Shown here: positions 1-6,032 of the stretch, one piece after another
Position numbering within the stretch: the first letter of the stretch is position 1
Layout: every line of letters begins with the position of its first letter
Origin: Cenarchaeum sp.
GTDB lineage: Archaea; Thermoproteota; Nitrososphaeria; Nitrososphaerales; Nitrosopumilaceae
Reading direction: 5' to 3'
NCBI GenBank assembly: GCA_007570915.1
Contig: RKSK01000188.1
Coordinates: 1 to 6,211, forward strand
DNA length: 6,211 bases
Position numbers and translations under genes: made by a program
Notes under the pieces: model-generated
What the model saw: the letters and a program-made list of their open reading frames with translations, nothing else
The model's database searches: none
Told to the model about the DNA's origin: nothing

Positions 1-3000
1 GTCCCGGTATCCGGGGCAGTCGTCTTCAGCGACGACTTTGAGTCCGACCTCACCGCCAAGTGGATCGAGACCGGCGAGTTTGACTGGCGCGCCGACAGGT
101 TTGATGAACTGGAGGATCCGCCCTCGCACCCGTCCTCCAACAGGGTGGCCGAGGCCGACGACTGCGACCTCGGCTGCGTGCTGACCATGAGGAGCTTCCT
201 AAACCTGTCAGGCTACACGAGTGCGACCGTCGAGTTCTGGAGGTACGTCGACGCCTCGATTGACGCCGGTGAGTACCTCAGGGTCCAGGTTCACAGCGAT
301 GGCAGGTGGACGACGGCGTACTCGTGGGGGGGCGGGATAGGGGACGACGACGCCTGGCACAAGGAGTCGTACAGCCTCAACTCGCACCTGGCCGACGACT
401 TCAAGGTGAGGTTTGTGGCGAAGATGAGCTCGTCCGGCGAGGAGGTGGCCATAGACGACGTCACCATCAGGGGGGTGCGCCCGGCCTCCTCGGACACGAC
501 GCCGCCCGTCGTGACGGTGCCCGCCGACATCACGCGCTCGGCTCCGTCCGCCGCCGGCGTGGCCGTGGCCTACACTGCCACGGCGCGCGACGGCGTGGAC
601 GGGGCGCTGACACCTACGTGCACGCCGGCGAGCGGGAGCACCTTCGGCGTGGGGACGACGACGGTGCGCTGCACGGCGACTGACGCGGCGCGCAACACGG
701 GCAGCGCGACGTTCAGGGTGACCGTCCGGACTACCGACACGGCCCCGCCGGTGATCGCGCTGCCCACGGACATGACCGTCGCGGCCACGTCGGGAGCCGG
801 CGCCAGCGTCACCTACACGGCCACGGCACGCGACGCCGTCGACGGGAGCGTCGCGGTGTCGTGCTGGCCGCGGAGCGGGGACAGGTTCTTTGTAGGCGAG
901 ACCAGCGTCACCTGCAGGGCGTGGGACTCGGCCCGCAACCAGGCAAGGGCGTCGTTCACGGTCACCGTCACGCCGTTCGTGCCCGCGCCCGCGCCGGGGA
1001 CGGCCGTCCTCTCGGAGGGCTTTGAGGGCGGCCTCTCGCGCTGGGTCGAGTCCGGCGAGCCGGACTGGCGGACCGGCACGCACGAGGAGTACTACAACCC
1101 GGACGGCACGCGCACGGGGACCACGGCCAACATGGTCGCCACGGCCGACGACTGCGACGCGGGCTGCACGCTCACGCTCGCCAGGGCCCTGGACCTCTCG
1201 GGCCGCACGGGCGCTACGCTAACGTTCTCGAGGTTCGTGGACCGCTCGATCGACTCCGGCGAGTACCTAAGGGTCCAGGCGCACAAGGGCGGGTCGTGGT
1301 CCACGATATACTCGTGGACGCAGGGCTCCGGCGACGACGACATGTGGCACCACGAGTCGTACAGCCTCTCGTCGTACCTGGTTCGTGACTTCAAGGTCAG
1401 GTTTGTCGCCAAGATGAGCTCGTCCGGCGAGGAGGCCGCCGTGGACAACGTGGAGGTCAGGGCGACGGGGGGGACGGCCCGCGCTGACACGGTCCGGCCC
1501 ACGGTCACCGTGCCCGCCGACATGGTGCGCACCGCCCCGACCGCGTCCGGCGTCGCCGTCACGTACATGGCGTCTGCCCGCGACGCAGTCGACGGGGCGA
1601 TCGCCCCGGTCTGCACGCCCGCCAGCGGGAGCACGTTCGCCGTGGGATCCACGACCGTCACGTGCGAGGCGACTGACAACGCCGGCAACACGGGGAGGGC
1701 CACGTTCACGGTGACCGTTAGGGAGCTTGACACCACAAGTCCCGTGATAAGCGTCCCCGTGTCCATGACGCACAGCGCGACATCTCCTGCAGGCGCGGCG
1801 GTCGCCTATGACGCGACGGCCACCGACAACGCTGACGCGAGCGTCACGCCCTCGTGCGCCCCACCCAGCGGGAGCACGTTCGCCGTGGGGACGACGACCG
1901 TCAGGTGCACGGCGGCAGACAGCTCGGGCAACAGTGCCGAGGCGGCGTTCACGGTCACCGTCCTGCCGTTCGTGGACACCACAGGGCCCGAGGTGACCAT
2001 ATCGCCCGTGGCCCCCTCCACCGCCTCGTCCATGGCGGGCAAGGCCGTAGCGTACACCGCCACGGCCGCCGACGACGCCGACGGCACCCTGACCCCAACA
2101 TGCGCGCCGGCCAGCGGCAGCGCGTTTAGCGTAGGCGTGACGGAGGTGACATGCACGGCCACGGACAGGGCCGGCAACACGGGCAGCGCCACGCTCAAGG
2201 TCGTAGTCAACCTGGAGACGGGGTTTGACTCCGGCCTGGGGGACTGGAAGTCAAAAGACGGCTGGGCCGCGGTGGGGGGCGGCCGGACGTCGCCGTCGCC
2301 CGCCAGCGGCCACCCGCCGGGCAGCGCGCAGCTGAACAAGGTGGCCGAGGCCGACGACTGTGACACAGAGTGTACCATCACGCTTGGCACGCTAGACCTG
2401 TCAGGCTACGCCGCGGCGACGCTCGAGTTCTGGAGGTACGTCGACGCCTCCATAGACGCCGGGGAGTACCTGCAGGTCCAGGCGCGCTTGGATCGCGGCT
2501 CGTGGGTGCCGCTGTACGACTGGACCGACGGGGCCGACACACTGGGGTCGTGGCGCAAGGAGTCAATCAGCCTCGCAGACCACCTCCACAACGGGGTCAG
2601 CCTGCGCTTTGCGGCCCTCGTGGACGGGGCAGACAAGGAGGTGGCAGTGGACAGCGTCGCGCTCCGGGGCACCGCCACGCCGCCGGCGGACACGGAGGCG
2701 CCGGTGATCCTGGCGCCGAAATCGATCACCTGGCACGACACCACGCCGAGCAGCCAGCGAAAGTTCACCGTGACTGCCCGCGACGCGGTGGACGGGGTGG
2801 TGAATCCGCAGTGCACGCCACACACCAGCGGCCCCTTTTCCGTCGGCACTACGACGGTCACGTGCACGGCCACGGACAAGGCAGGACGCTCCGACGAAAA
2901 GTCCATCACAGTGACCGTAAAGCAGACAACAACACAGGCTACGCCGGGCACGCTCGCCCTGCGCGGCGGAATGCCCGTGTACTGGCACGAGACCCCCGCG

Positions 3001-3705
3001 TCCGGAGGAACGCCCCATCTCGGGACAGCGGGCGTGGTAGTCACGCACACAAGCAGCAGGCCAGCCGTGGTCGTCTCGTCGCACACCACAGACGTCATTG
3101 CGCCTGCCAACAAGGGGACGGCCAAGCTGACCCTCTCACGGACATTCTCGGAAAGCGACCATGTCGGATCCACGGTCCTTGCCACCACTGACATCGTGGC
3201 CAACAGTGTCGTCTCCTCCGACGCGGCGCTTGTACACGTTACCGGCTCCAACGTCAGCCCGTCCACACGCCAGATATGGGGGAACGACGGCGTGATCACG
3301 GTCTCCTCGTTTGGCGGCGTGGCGGGCCTGGCGGGCTCGCCAAGCGCGGATCCCAAAACCGTCGAGATTGTGGGGGGCCTGACCAACAGCAAGGGCGCCC
3401 TCGTCCACGCGGACGCGACCGCGCGCATCACAGAAGAGGGCATTAGCAGCGTATACACCGGCCACGCCATAGCAAAGTACTGGTCCACAGGCGGAGACAG
3501 CGGAGCCCCGGTCATGCACACAGACGGCGCCGGCAAGACGGCGCTCCTCGGAATCCACGTCGGATCCGTGAAGTGGTTCACCATAGAGTCGAGCGGGGCA
3601 GTCATCCCGCAGGGCAAGCCTGCAGCGCCGACAGAGCGCGGCCAGTTTGGGGTGTTTTCGACATGGGAGAACGTCCAGAGGGATCTCGGGATACCGGAGC
3701 AGTGA
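1..3705 (+). CDS. Large secreted modular MAM-like/HYR protein with C-terminal S1-like serine protease domain (5' partial)
   Basis: The reading frame is open from base 1, so the true start and any signal peptide lie upstream; the GTG at 145 is only an internal codon. 1234 residues are visible, ending in TGA. Numbering from base 1, the order is: MAM-like jelly roll (about 6-160), HYR (165-243), HYR (246-325), MAM-like (335-488), HYR (496-574), HYR (577-656), HYR (659-737), MAM-like (738-890), HYR (897-974), and a chymotrypsin-fold protease domain (about 984-1234) with candidate triad His1028, Asp1074 and Ser1167. HYR domains are Ig-like adhesion modules and MAM domains are extracellular interaction modules, so the protein probably acts outside the cell, displaying or targeting a protease to a surface, matrix or host component. 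No C-terminal membrane anchor or sorting motif is seen; the protein ends in a polar tail. It overlaps the next gene by one base. Substrate and target are unknown. The HYR and protease calls are firm; the MAM assignment is by pattern only. Confidence 0.9.
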   Translation, partial: VPVSGAVVFSDDFESDLTAKWIETGEFDWRADRFDELEDPPSHPSSNRVAEADDCDLGCVLTMRSFLNLSGYTSATVEFWRYVDASIDAGEYLRVQVHSDGRWTTAYSWGGGIGDDDAWHKESYSLNSHLADDFKVRFVAKMSSSGEEVAIDDVTIRGVRPASSDTTPPVVTVPADITRSAPSAAGVAVAYTATARDGVDGALTPTCTPASGSTFGVGTTTVRCTATDAARNTGSATFRVTVRTTDTAPPVIALPTDMTVAATSGAGASVTYTATARDAVDGSVAVSCWPRSGDRFFVGETSVTCRAWDSARNQARASFTVTVTPFVPAPAPGTAVLSEGFEGGLSRWVESGEPDWRTGTHEEYYNPDGTRTGTTANMVATADDCDAGCTLTLARALDLSGRTGATLTFSRFVDRSIDSGEYLRVQAHKGGSWSTIYSWTQGSGDDDMWHHESYSLSSYLVRDFKVRFVAKMSSSGEEAAVDNVEVRATGGTARADTVRPTVTVPADMVRTAPTASGVAVTYMASARDAVDGAIAPVCTPASGSTFAVGSTTVTCEATDNAGNTGRATFTVTVRELDTTSPVISVPVSMTHSATSPAGAAVAYDATATDNADASVTPSCAPPSGSTFAVGTTTVRCTAADSSGNSAEAAFTVTVLPFVDTTGPEVTISPVAPSTASSMAGKAVAYTATAADDADGTLTPTCAPASGSAFSVGVTEVTCTATDRAGNTGSATLKVVVNLETGFDSGLGDWKSKDGWAAVGGGRTSPSPASGHPPGSAQLNKVAEADDCDTECTITLGTLDLSGYAAATLEFWRYVDASIDAGEYLQVQARLDRGSWVPLYDWTDGADTLGSWRKESISLADHLHNGVSLRFAALVDGADKEVAVDSVALRGTATPPADTEAPVILAPKSITWHDTTPSSQRKFTVTARDAVDGVVNPQCTPHTSGPFSVGTTTVTCTATDKAGRSDEKSITVTVKQTTTQATPGTLALRGGMPVYWHETPASGGTPHLGTAGVVVTHTSSRPAVVVSSHTTDVIAPANKGTAKLTLSRTFSESDHVGSTVLATTDIVANSVVSSDAALVHVTGSNVSPSTRQIWGNDGVITVSSFGGVAGLAGSPSADPKTVEIVGGLTNSKGALVHADATARITEEGISSVYTGHAIAKYWSTGGDSGAPVMHTDGAGKTALLGIHVGSVKWFTIESSGAVIPQGKPAAPTERGQFGVFSTWENVQRDLGIPEQ
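16..480 (+). repeat. MAM-like jelly-roll module, copy 1
   Basis: First of three homologous modules of about 155 residues in the large protein. It opens with a DDFESDL...W motif and carries a conserved ADDCDxxC cysteine pair, followed by LSGYTSATVEFWRYVDASID, a GEYLRVQ strand, a GDDDAWHKESYSL segment and a closing VAIDDVTIRG strand. The opening acidic-Phe-Glu motif and the closing I/V-A-x-D-D-V strand resemble MAM domains (family knowledge). The short-spaced Cys pair differs from the usual MAM cysteine pattern, so a related carbohydrate-binding-type jelly roll is an alternative. Confidence 0.65.
493..975 (+). repeat. Two tandem HYR (Ig-like) domains, copies 1 and 2
   Basis: Each copy is about 80 residues and starts DTxPPV, followed by a YTATARDxVDG strand, a cysteine, a GxxFxVGxTxVxC segment with the second cysteine, an A-D/W-D-xARN turn and a FxVTV end. 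This is the HYR (hyalin repeat) signature, with one intradomain disulfide expected. Copy 2 (736-975) is the most divergent of the six: it has CWPRSGDRFF where the others have C-TPASGSTF or close variants. A short Pro/Ala linker (976-999) separates it from the next jelly roll. Confidence 0.85.
1003..1464 (+). repeat. MAM-like jelly-roll module, copy 2
   Basis: Second copy of the module, with SEGFEGGLSRWVESGEPDW at the start, ADDCDAGC, FSRFVDRSIDSGEYLRVQ and a GDDDMWHHESYSL segment. Its C-terminal part (DFKVRFVAKMSSSGEE) is identical in protein to copy 1, and 25 bases are identical in DNA (1411-1435 against 421-445). Its central part is less like copies 1 and 3. It ends AAVDNVEVRA. Confidence 0.65.
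1486..2211 (+). repeat. Three tandem HYR (Ig-like) domains, copies 3 to 5
   Basis: Copies lie at 1486-1722, 1729-1968 and 1975-2211. All keep the DT-start, the AVxYxATAxDxxD strand, the two cysteines flanking a S-G-S-x-F-x-V-G loop, and an x-GN-T/S turn. Copies 3 and 4 keep the FTVTV ending; copy 5 has diverged to LKVVV and has an altered first strand (VTISPV). The array places at least three rigid Ig-like units between jelly rolls 2 and 3. Confidence 0.85.
2212..2670 (+). repeat. MAM-like jelly-roll module, copy 3
   Basis: Third copy of the module. Its N-terminal half is closest to copy 1: VAEADDCD and EFWRYVDASIDAGEYL are shared, with 21 and 28 identical bases at 2340-2360 and 2423-2450. 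Its C-terminal half (GVSLRFAALVDGADKE) is unlike both other copies. It begins LETGFDSGLGDW with a Gly/Ser/Pro-rich stretch instead of the EPDW/EFDW motif, and ends VAVDSVALRG. Confidence 0.6.
2689..2922 (+). repeat. HYR (Ig-like) domain, copy 6
   Basis: Last HYR copy, starting DTEAPVILAPKSIT. It keeps the FTVTARDAVDG strand, the Cys pair (QCTP...TVTCTATD) and the ITVTVK end. It leads through a short Thr/Gln-rich linker (QTTTQATPG) straight into the protease domain, so it probably acts as the stalk or prodomain-side spacer for the enzyme. Confidence 0.85.
2950..3702 (+). other. S1-like (chymotrypsin-fold) serine protease domain
   Basis: C-terminal domain of the large protein, about 250 residues. 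The nucleophile motif GGDSGAPV has its Ser codon at 3499, the Asp motif SSDAALVHV has its Asp codon at 3220, and the His lies in VVSSHTT with its codon at 3082. His-to-Asp and Asp-to-Ser distances are 46 and 93 residues, almost the same as in chymotrypsin numbering (57, 102, 195). The entry motif RGGMPVYW...LGTAGVVVTH resembles bacterial secreted S1 proteases of the streptogrisin/alpha-lytic type. The domain has no cysteine, so it lacks the usual His-loop disulfide and the TAxHC signature. It is probably catalytic, but the unusual His context leaves room for altered activity. Confidence 0.8.
3696..3699 (+). promoter_or_regulatory. Shine-Dalgarno-like GGAG for the downstream secreted protein
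   Basis: GGAG sits five bases before the ATG at 3705, inside the last codons of the protease gene. Together with the TGATG stop/start overlap it supports translational coupling and decides the start at 3705. The frame is open further upstream, but the only product with a signal peptide at its N-terminus starts here. Confidence 0.6.
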
Positions 3706-4781
3706 TGACGGTCTTGCGCGGTGCGGCCGCCCTGCTGGCCGCCGTGGCCCTGGCGGGCATCGCGCATGACGCGGCGGCCCAGCTGGATCCCGCCGCCGCC
3801 GAGTCCGCCGCAGCCGAGATGGCGCGCCTTTACGCCATGGCACTCGAAGACGACGAGATGCGCTCGCACCTGCCCGACAGGCTGCAGATGCAGATGGGAA
3901 AGAGGCCGTTTATGTACGAGCACACGTACTACTGCTGGTGGGGCTGCGTGCGGGACATCCGGCAGGTCTACGTCGGGTTTTGGGATCACGAGGCGTACCT
4001 GCGCTCGATCGGGGAGGACACCGGTGCGATCTGCGCCAGGGCGTACTATGACCTTGTCTCCAGGGTGGGATGGCTAAGGGACGGCGCGTACTGGCAAATC
4101 TACCTGGCCGGGTGCTCCCAGTTCCACTCGAACCTCGTGGACCGCGATTTTGCCCCGCTAGTCGAGGGGATCAGCCGCGAGTGCGAGATGAAGGTCCTCG
4201 AGGGGTGGTTTGTCGTGGCAGGCGGGGAGTTTCGCCGCCACGGCGGGCTTAAGGGTGTGGATCCGCCGTTTGCTTTTGAGTGGCACCCACACCTCCACCC
4301 TGACGGCAGCCCCGCCTCGACGGAGCGGCAATTCGCCACCTTTGCGCGGGTGTGCCTCGAGGACGACTCGGAGATCAAGTGGCGGGTGAACCAGTATACC
4401 TTTGAGCATTCCCGCATAGCGGAGCACCCATACGCCGTGCCGCCCGAGTACGACACGACGGACCCCCTCGGGGACTGGGCGGAGACGCCGGGGGCGCGAG
4501 AGGCGCGCGAGGCCGGGTCGCGCCTGGCCTACCTGTACGGCGTTGCGCAGGAGAGCGACGAGGTGCGCTCGCGCCTCCCAAGCGCGATCCAGGACGCCAT
4601 CTCGCTGGACGTGCCAGAGGAGTACTCTGTGTACTTCGCAGGGCGCGTCAATGTCCCGGCGCCAAACAAGTACGCCGATTTGGAGGCGTCCTGGTTTCCC
4701 TTGGTATACTTCGTGCAAGTGTCGGATCTTGACCCGACATTTTGCGACTACCGGCCCGACCTACAAACCCTGTGCGGCTAG
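3705..4781 (+). CDS. Secreted eight-cysteine protein of unknown function with duplicated motif
   Basis: Encodes 358 residues, ending in TAG. Residues 1-25 look like a Sec signal peptide: a short Arg-containing start, a hydrophobic Ala/Leu/Val core and an AAA-Q cleavage-like site. I do not recognise the family. A motif LYxxAxExDExRSxLP occurs twice, at residues 42-57 and 277-292, which suggests an ancient internal duplication of a helical segment. The middle is rich in aromatics and cysteines (YYCWWGC at about 75-81) and has a His cluster, HPHLH at 194-198. Eight cysteines in the mature part fit an extracytoplasmic disulfide-bonded fold. The start overlaps the protease stop by one base, so the two are surely co-expressed. 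A partner, inhibitor, chaperone or substrate-binding role for the protease is possible but is inference only. An in-frame GTG just before the ATG could add one residue. Confidence 0.85.
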   Translation: MTVLRGAAALLAAVALAGIAHDAAAQLDPAAAESAAAEMARLYAMALEDDEMRSHLPDRLQMQMGKRPFMYEHTYYCWWGCVRDIRQVYVGFWDHEAYLRSIGEDTGAICARAYYDLVSRVGWLRDGAYWQIYLAGCSQFHSNLVDRDFAPLVEGISRECEMKVLEGWFVVAGGEFRRHGGLKGVDPPFAFEWHPHLHPDGSPASTERQFATFARVCLEDDSEIKWRVNQYTFEHSRIAEHPYAVPPEYDTTDPLGDWAETPGAREAREAGSRLAYLYGVAQESDEVRSRLPSAIQDAISLDVPEEYSVYFAGRVNVPAPNKYADLEASWFPLVYFVQVSDLDPTFCDYRPDLQTLCG

Positions 4782-5041
4782 GGCGCGCGCCGCCGGGGCG
4801 GCAGTCCACCGCACATTCCAAAAGCATGCCCTGCTCCTGCGTGCGGCGCCAGCAGGCTGTTTGGGGAGTTCACGGCGGGCCACCGGCGGCGCGGGCGACA
4901 GCGGCACAGGCAGCCAGGGGCATGGCGGGGGACGGGGGCGCGCCAAAGCCTGCAAAAAGCCGCCCGGAGAGGCCGCGTTCCCCGCCCCGGCCGGGCCGCC
5001 GCCGGCAAGCTTCAATATACCGGGCGCTGGCGGCGGCCCCG
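4782..5041 (+). other. GC-rich intergenic spacer
   Basis: About 260 bases between the secreted protein and the UPF0200 gene. Two + strand frames stay open across it, but their products are low-complexity Arg/Pro/Ala-rich and look like GC-driven artefacts. A small inverted repeat (GCCGC/GCGGC, 4789-4802) follows the stop codon without a T-run, so it is not a convincing archaeal terminator. No tRNA T-loop or acceptor pattern was found on either strand by eye. The only informative element is the AT-rich box at its right end. Confidence 0.5.
5011..5019 (+). promoter_or_regulatory. Archaeal TATA box (box A) for a leaderless UPF0200 transcript
   Basis: TTCAATATA is the clear AT-rich patch in this very GC-rich spacer. 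It spans about -31 to -23 relative to the TTG at 5042, the standard archaeal box A position if transcription starts at the first base of the start codon. No Shine-Dalgarno sequence precedes the TTG, which also fits a leaderless mRNA. Confidence 0.55.
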
Positions 5042-5593
5042 TTGGAGCGCCTGATCGTCTGCCTCACGGGAATGCCCGGCGCCGGCAAGTCCACGATAGC
5101 CCGGGCCCTGGCGGGGCGCGGGTTTGCGACAGTCTCGATGGGCGACGCCGTCAGGGCAGAGGCGGCGCGGCGCGGGATCGAGCCCACGGCGGCCAGCCTC
5201 GGCGGCCTCATGCTCGAGCTGCGCCGCGCCGGCGGGCCGGCCGCCGTCGCGGCCCTCGTCGAGGGGGAGATTGACCGCGCGCCGCCCGGCGCCGTCATCG
5301 TCGACGGAATACGGTCCAACGCCGAGATAGACTGCCTCCGGGCGCACGGCAGGGTGAGGATACTCGCGGTGCACGCGGCCGCGCCGCGCCGCCTCGGCCT
5401 GCTGCGCGCGCGGGCCCGCTCGGACGACCCGGACGACCGCGCCGGCCTCGACGAGCGCGACGGCCGCGAGATGGGCGTCGGCATGAGCGACTCGATAGCG
5501 CTGGCCGACGAGACGATATCAAACAACGACATTGGCGTCGACGAGCTCGTGGGGTCGGCCCACGCCGCAATATCGCGCTGGATGGCCGAATGA
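5042..5593 (+). CDS. UPF0200 family P-loop nucleotide kinase-like protein
   Basis: With the TTG start this encodes 183 residues, the usual size for UPF0200. It begins with (M)ERLIVCLTGMPGAGKST: a Walker A loop with Lys16 directly at the N-terminus, as in the family. A Walker B-like strand AVIVDGIRS has Asp88. The C-terminal part has DERDGREMGVG...IALADETISNND, matching the family pattern RDERE-x-W/M-G-x-G...IALAD-x-I-x-N. The family is archaeal, resembles dephospho-CoA and adenylate kinases, and has no firmly settled substrate; the protein is cytosolic. An in-frame ATG at 4922 and more distant starts would add a low-complexity Arg/Pro-rich tail with no family match, so TTG is preferred. The gene overlaps the UPF0201 gene by four bases. 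UPF0200 and UPF0201 are fused in some archaea (for example Archaeoglobus), which supports a joint role. Confidence 0.85.
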   Translation: MERLIVCLTGMPGAGKSTIARALAGRGFATVSMGDAVRAEAARRGIEPTAASLGGLMLELRRAGGPAAVAALVEGEIDRAPPGAVIVDGIRSNAEIDCLRAHGRVRILAVHAAAPRRLGLLRARARSDDPDDRAGLDERDGREMGVGMSDSIALADETISNNDIGVDELVGSAHAAISRWMAE

Positions 5594-5991
5594 CTCTCCC
5601 GGCAGCGGCATGCTCGATCAGCGCGTCATGCGAGGTCTTTGCCTCCGAGGACGCCGGCGCGGTGCGCGGCGCGCTCGACGCGGTCCTTGACGGCGGCGAC
5701 GTCGAGGTCGGCGAGTCGCGCGCCGAGTCGACGTCCTCCTCGCCGGCGTCGCTTGCGCGACTGCGCGAGACGGTCAGGTCAAGGGGGAGCGGCGCGGCGT
5801 GGCGAAGGAGGCTGCGCCTCAACGACGACGGGCGCTCGACGTGGGTCTACCTGAACAAGCAGGCCGCCGCGGCCGGCTCGATCGCGCTGTGCGCCGAGGC
5901 CGACGAGTCGCCCCTGGGCCCGATAACGCTGAGGATAGCCTCCCCGGACACCGGCGCGATCATCGACTGGCTTGCGGCGCGCCGCGAGTGA
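5590..5991 (+). CDS. UPF0201 family predicted RNA-binding protein
   Basis: Encodes 133 residues, starting at an ATG embedded in the ATGA overlap with the UPF0200 stop, so translation is coupled. The C-terminal half is diagnostic: VYLNKQAAAAGSIALC, then ADESPLGPITLRI and IIDWLA, matching the conserved F/YLNKQAA-x-x-G, ESPLGPI and IDWLA blocks of the archaeal UPF0201 family (Pfam RNA_binding, PF01877). The N-terminal half is more divergent, with the ASEDAGAVRGALDAVL segment standing where the family has PTED-x-x-KV-x-x-AL. The family has an RNA-binding-like fold and no established substrate. A role in RNA metabolism together with the upstream kinase-like protein is inference from their coupling and known fusions. 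Confidence 0.85.
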   Translation: MTLPAAACSISASCEVFASEDAGAVRGALDAVLDGGDVEVGESRAESTSSSPASLARLRETVRSRGSGAAWRRRLRLNDDGRSTWVYLNKQAAAAGSIALCAEADESPLGPITLRIASPDTGAIIDWLAARRE

Positions 5992-5999
5992 GCGCAAGG

Positions 6000-6008
6000 T
6001 TGTTATTG
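6000..6008 (+). promoter_or_regulatory. Weak TATA-like box before the TBP-like gene
   Basis: TTGTTATTG is the only AT-rich patch between the UPF0201 stop and the ATG at 6033, lying about -33 to -25 from that ATG. It could drive a leaderless TBP-like transcript independent of the upstream pair. The match to an archaeal box A is poor, so this is tentative. Confidence 0.3.
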
Positions 6009-6032
6009 CGAGCGCACGGCGCGCCGCGCGAA

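Noticed and set aside
493..2922. Repeated DNA blocks as a CRISPR array or mobile repeats
   Set aside because: The repeats are in-frame protein domain duplications of 80-155 residues with no uniform spacer pattern.
3573..3704. Upstream extension of the secreted protein's frame to an ATG at 3573
   Set aside because: It overlaps the protease C-terminus, gives no recognisable sequence, and would bury the signal peptide; the ATG at 3705 has a ribosome site and the signal peptide at its N-terminus.
2406..3989. Long minus-strand open frame (527 codons), and several other long antisense frames across 208-3843
   Set aside because: They lie opposite well-supported coding sequence with recognisable domains; their products show no domain pattern. 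High GC keeps antisense frames open.
4789..4802. Hairpin GCCGC/GCGGC just after the secreted-protein stop as a terminator
   Set aside because: The stem is only five base pairs in a GC-rich region where such pairs arise by chance, and there is no T-run, which archaeal termination relies on.
4742..5041. N-terminal extension of the UPF0200 frame, including ATG starts at 4742 and 4922
   Set aside because: The added sequence is Arg/Pro/Ala-rich and low-complexity; the 4742 start also overlaps the end of the secreted protein. The family normally starts just before the P-loop.
4782..5041. Possible tRNA or small RNA in the intergenic spacer
   Set aside because: No T-loop consensus with pairing acceptor ends was found on either strand by eye. 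A covariance-model scan would be decisive.
4543..5274. 243-codon + strand frame spanning the spacer
   Set aside because: It runs out of frame through two supported genes and encodes Arg/Gly/Pro-rich sequence typical of GC-driven shadows.
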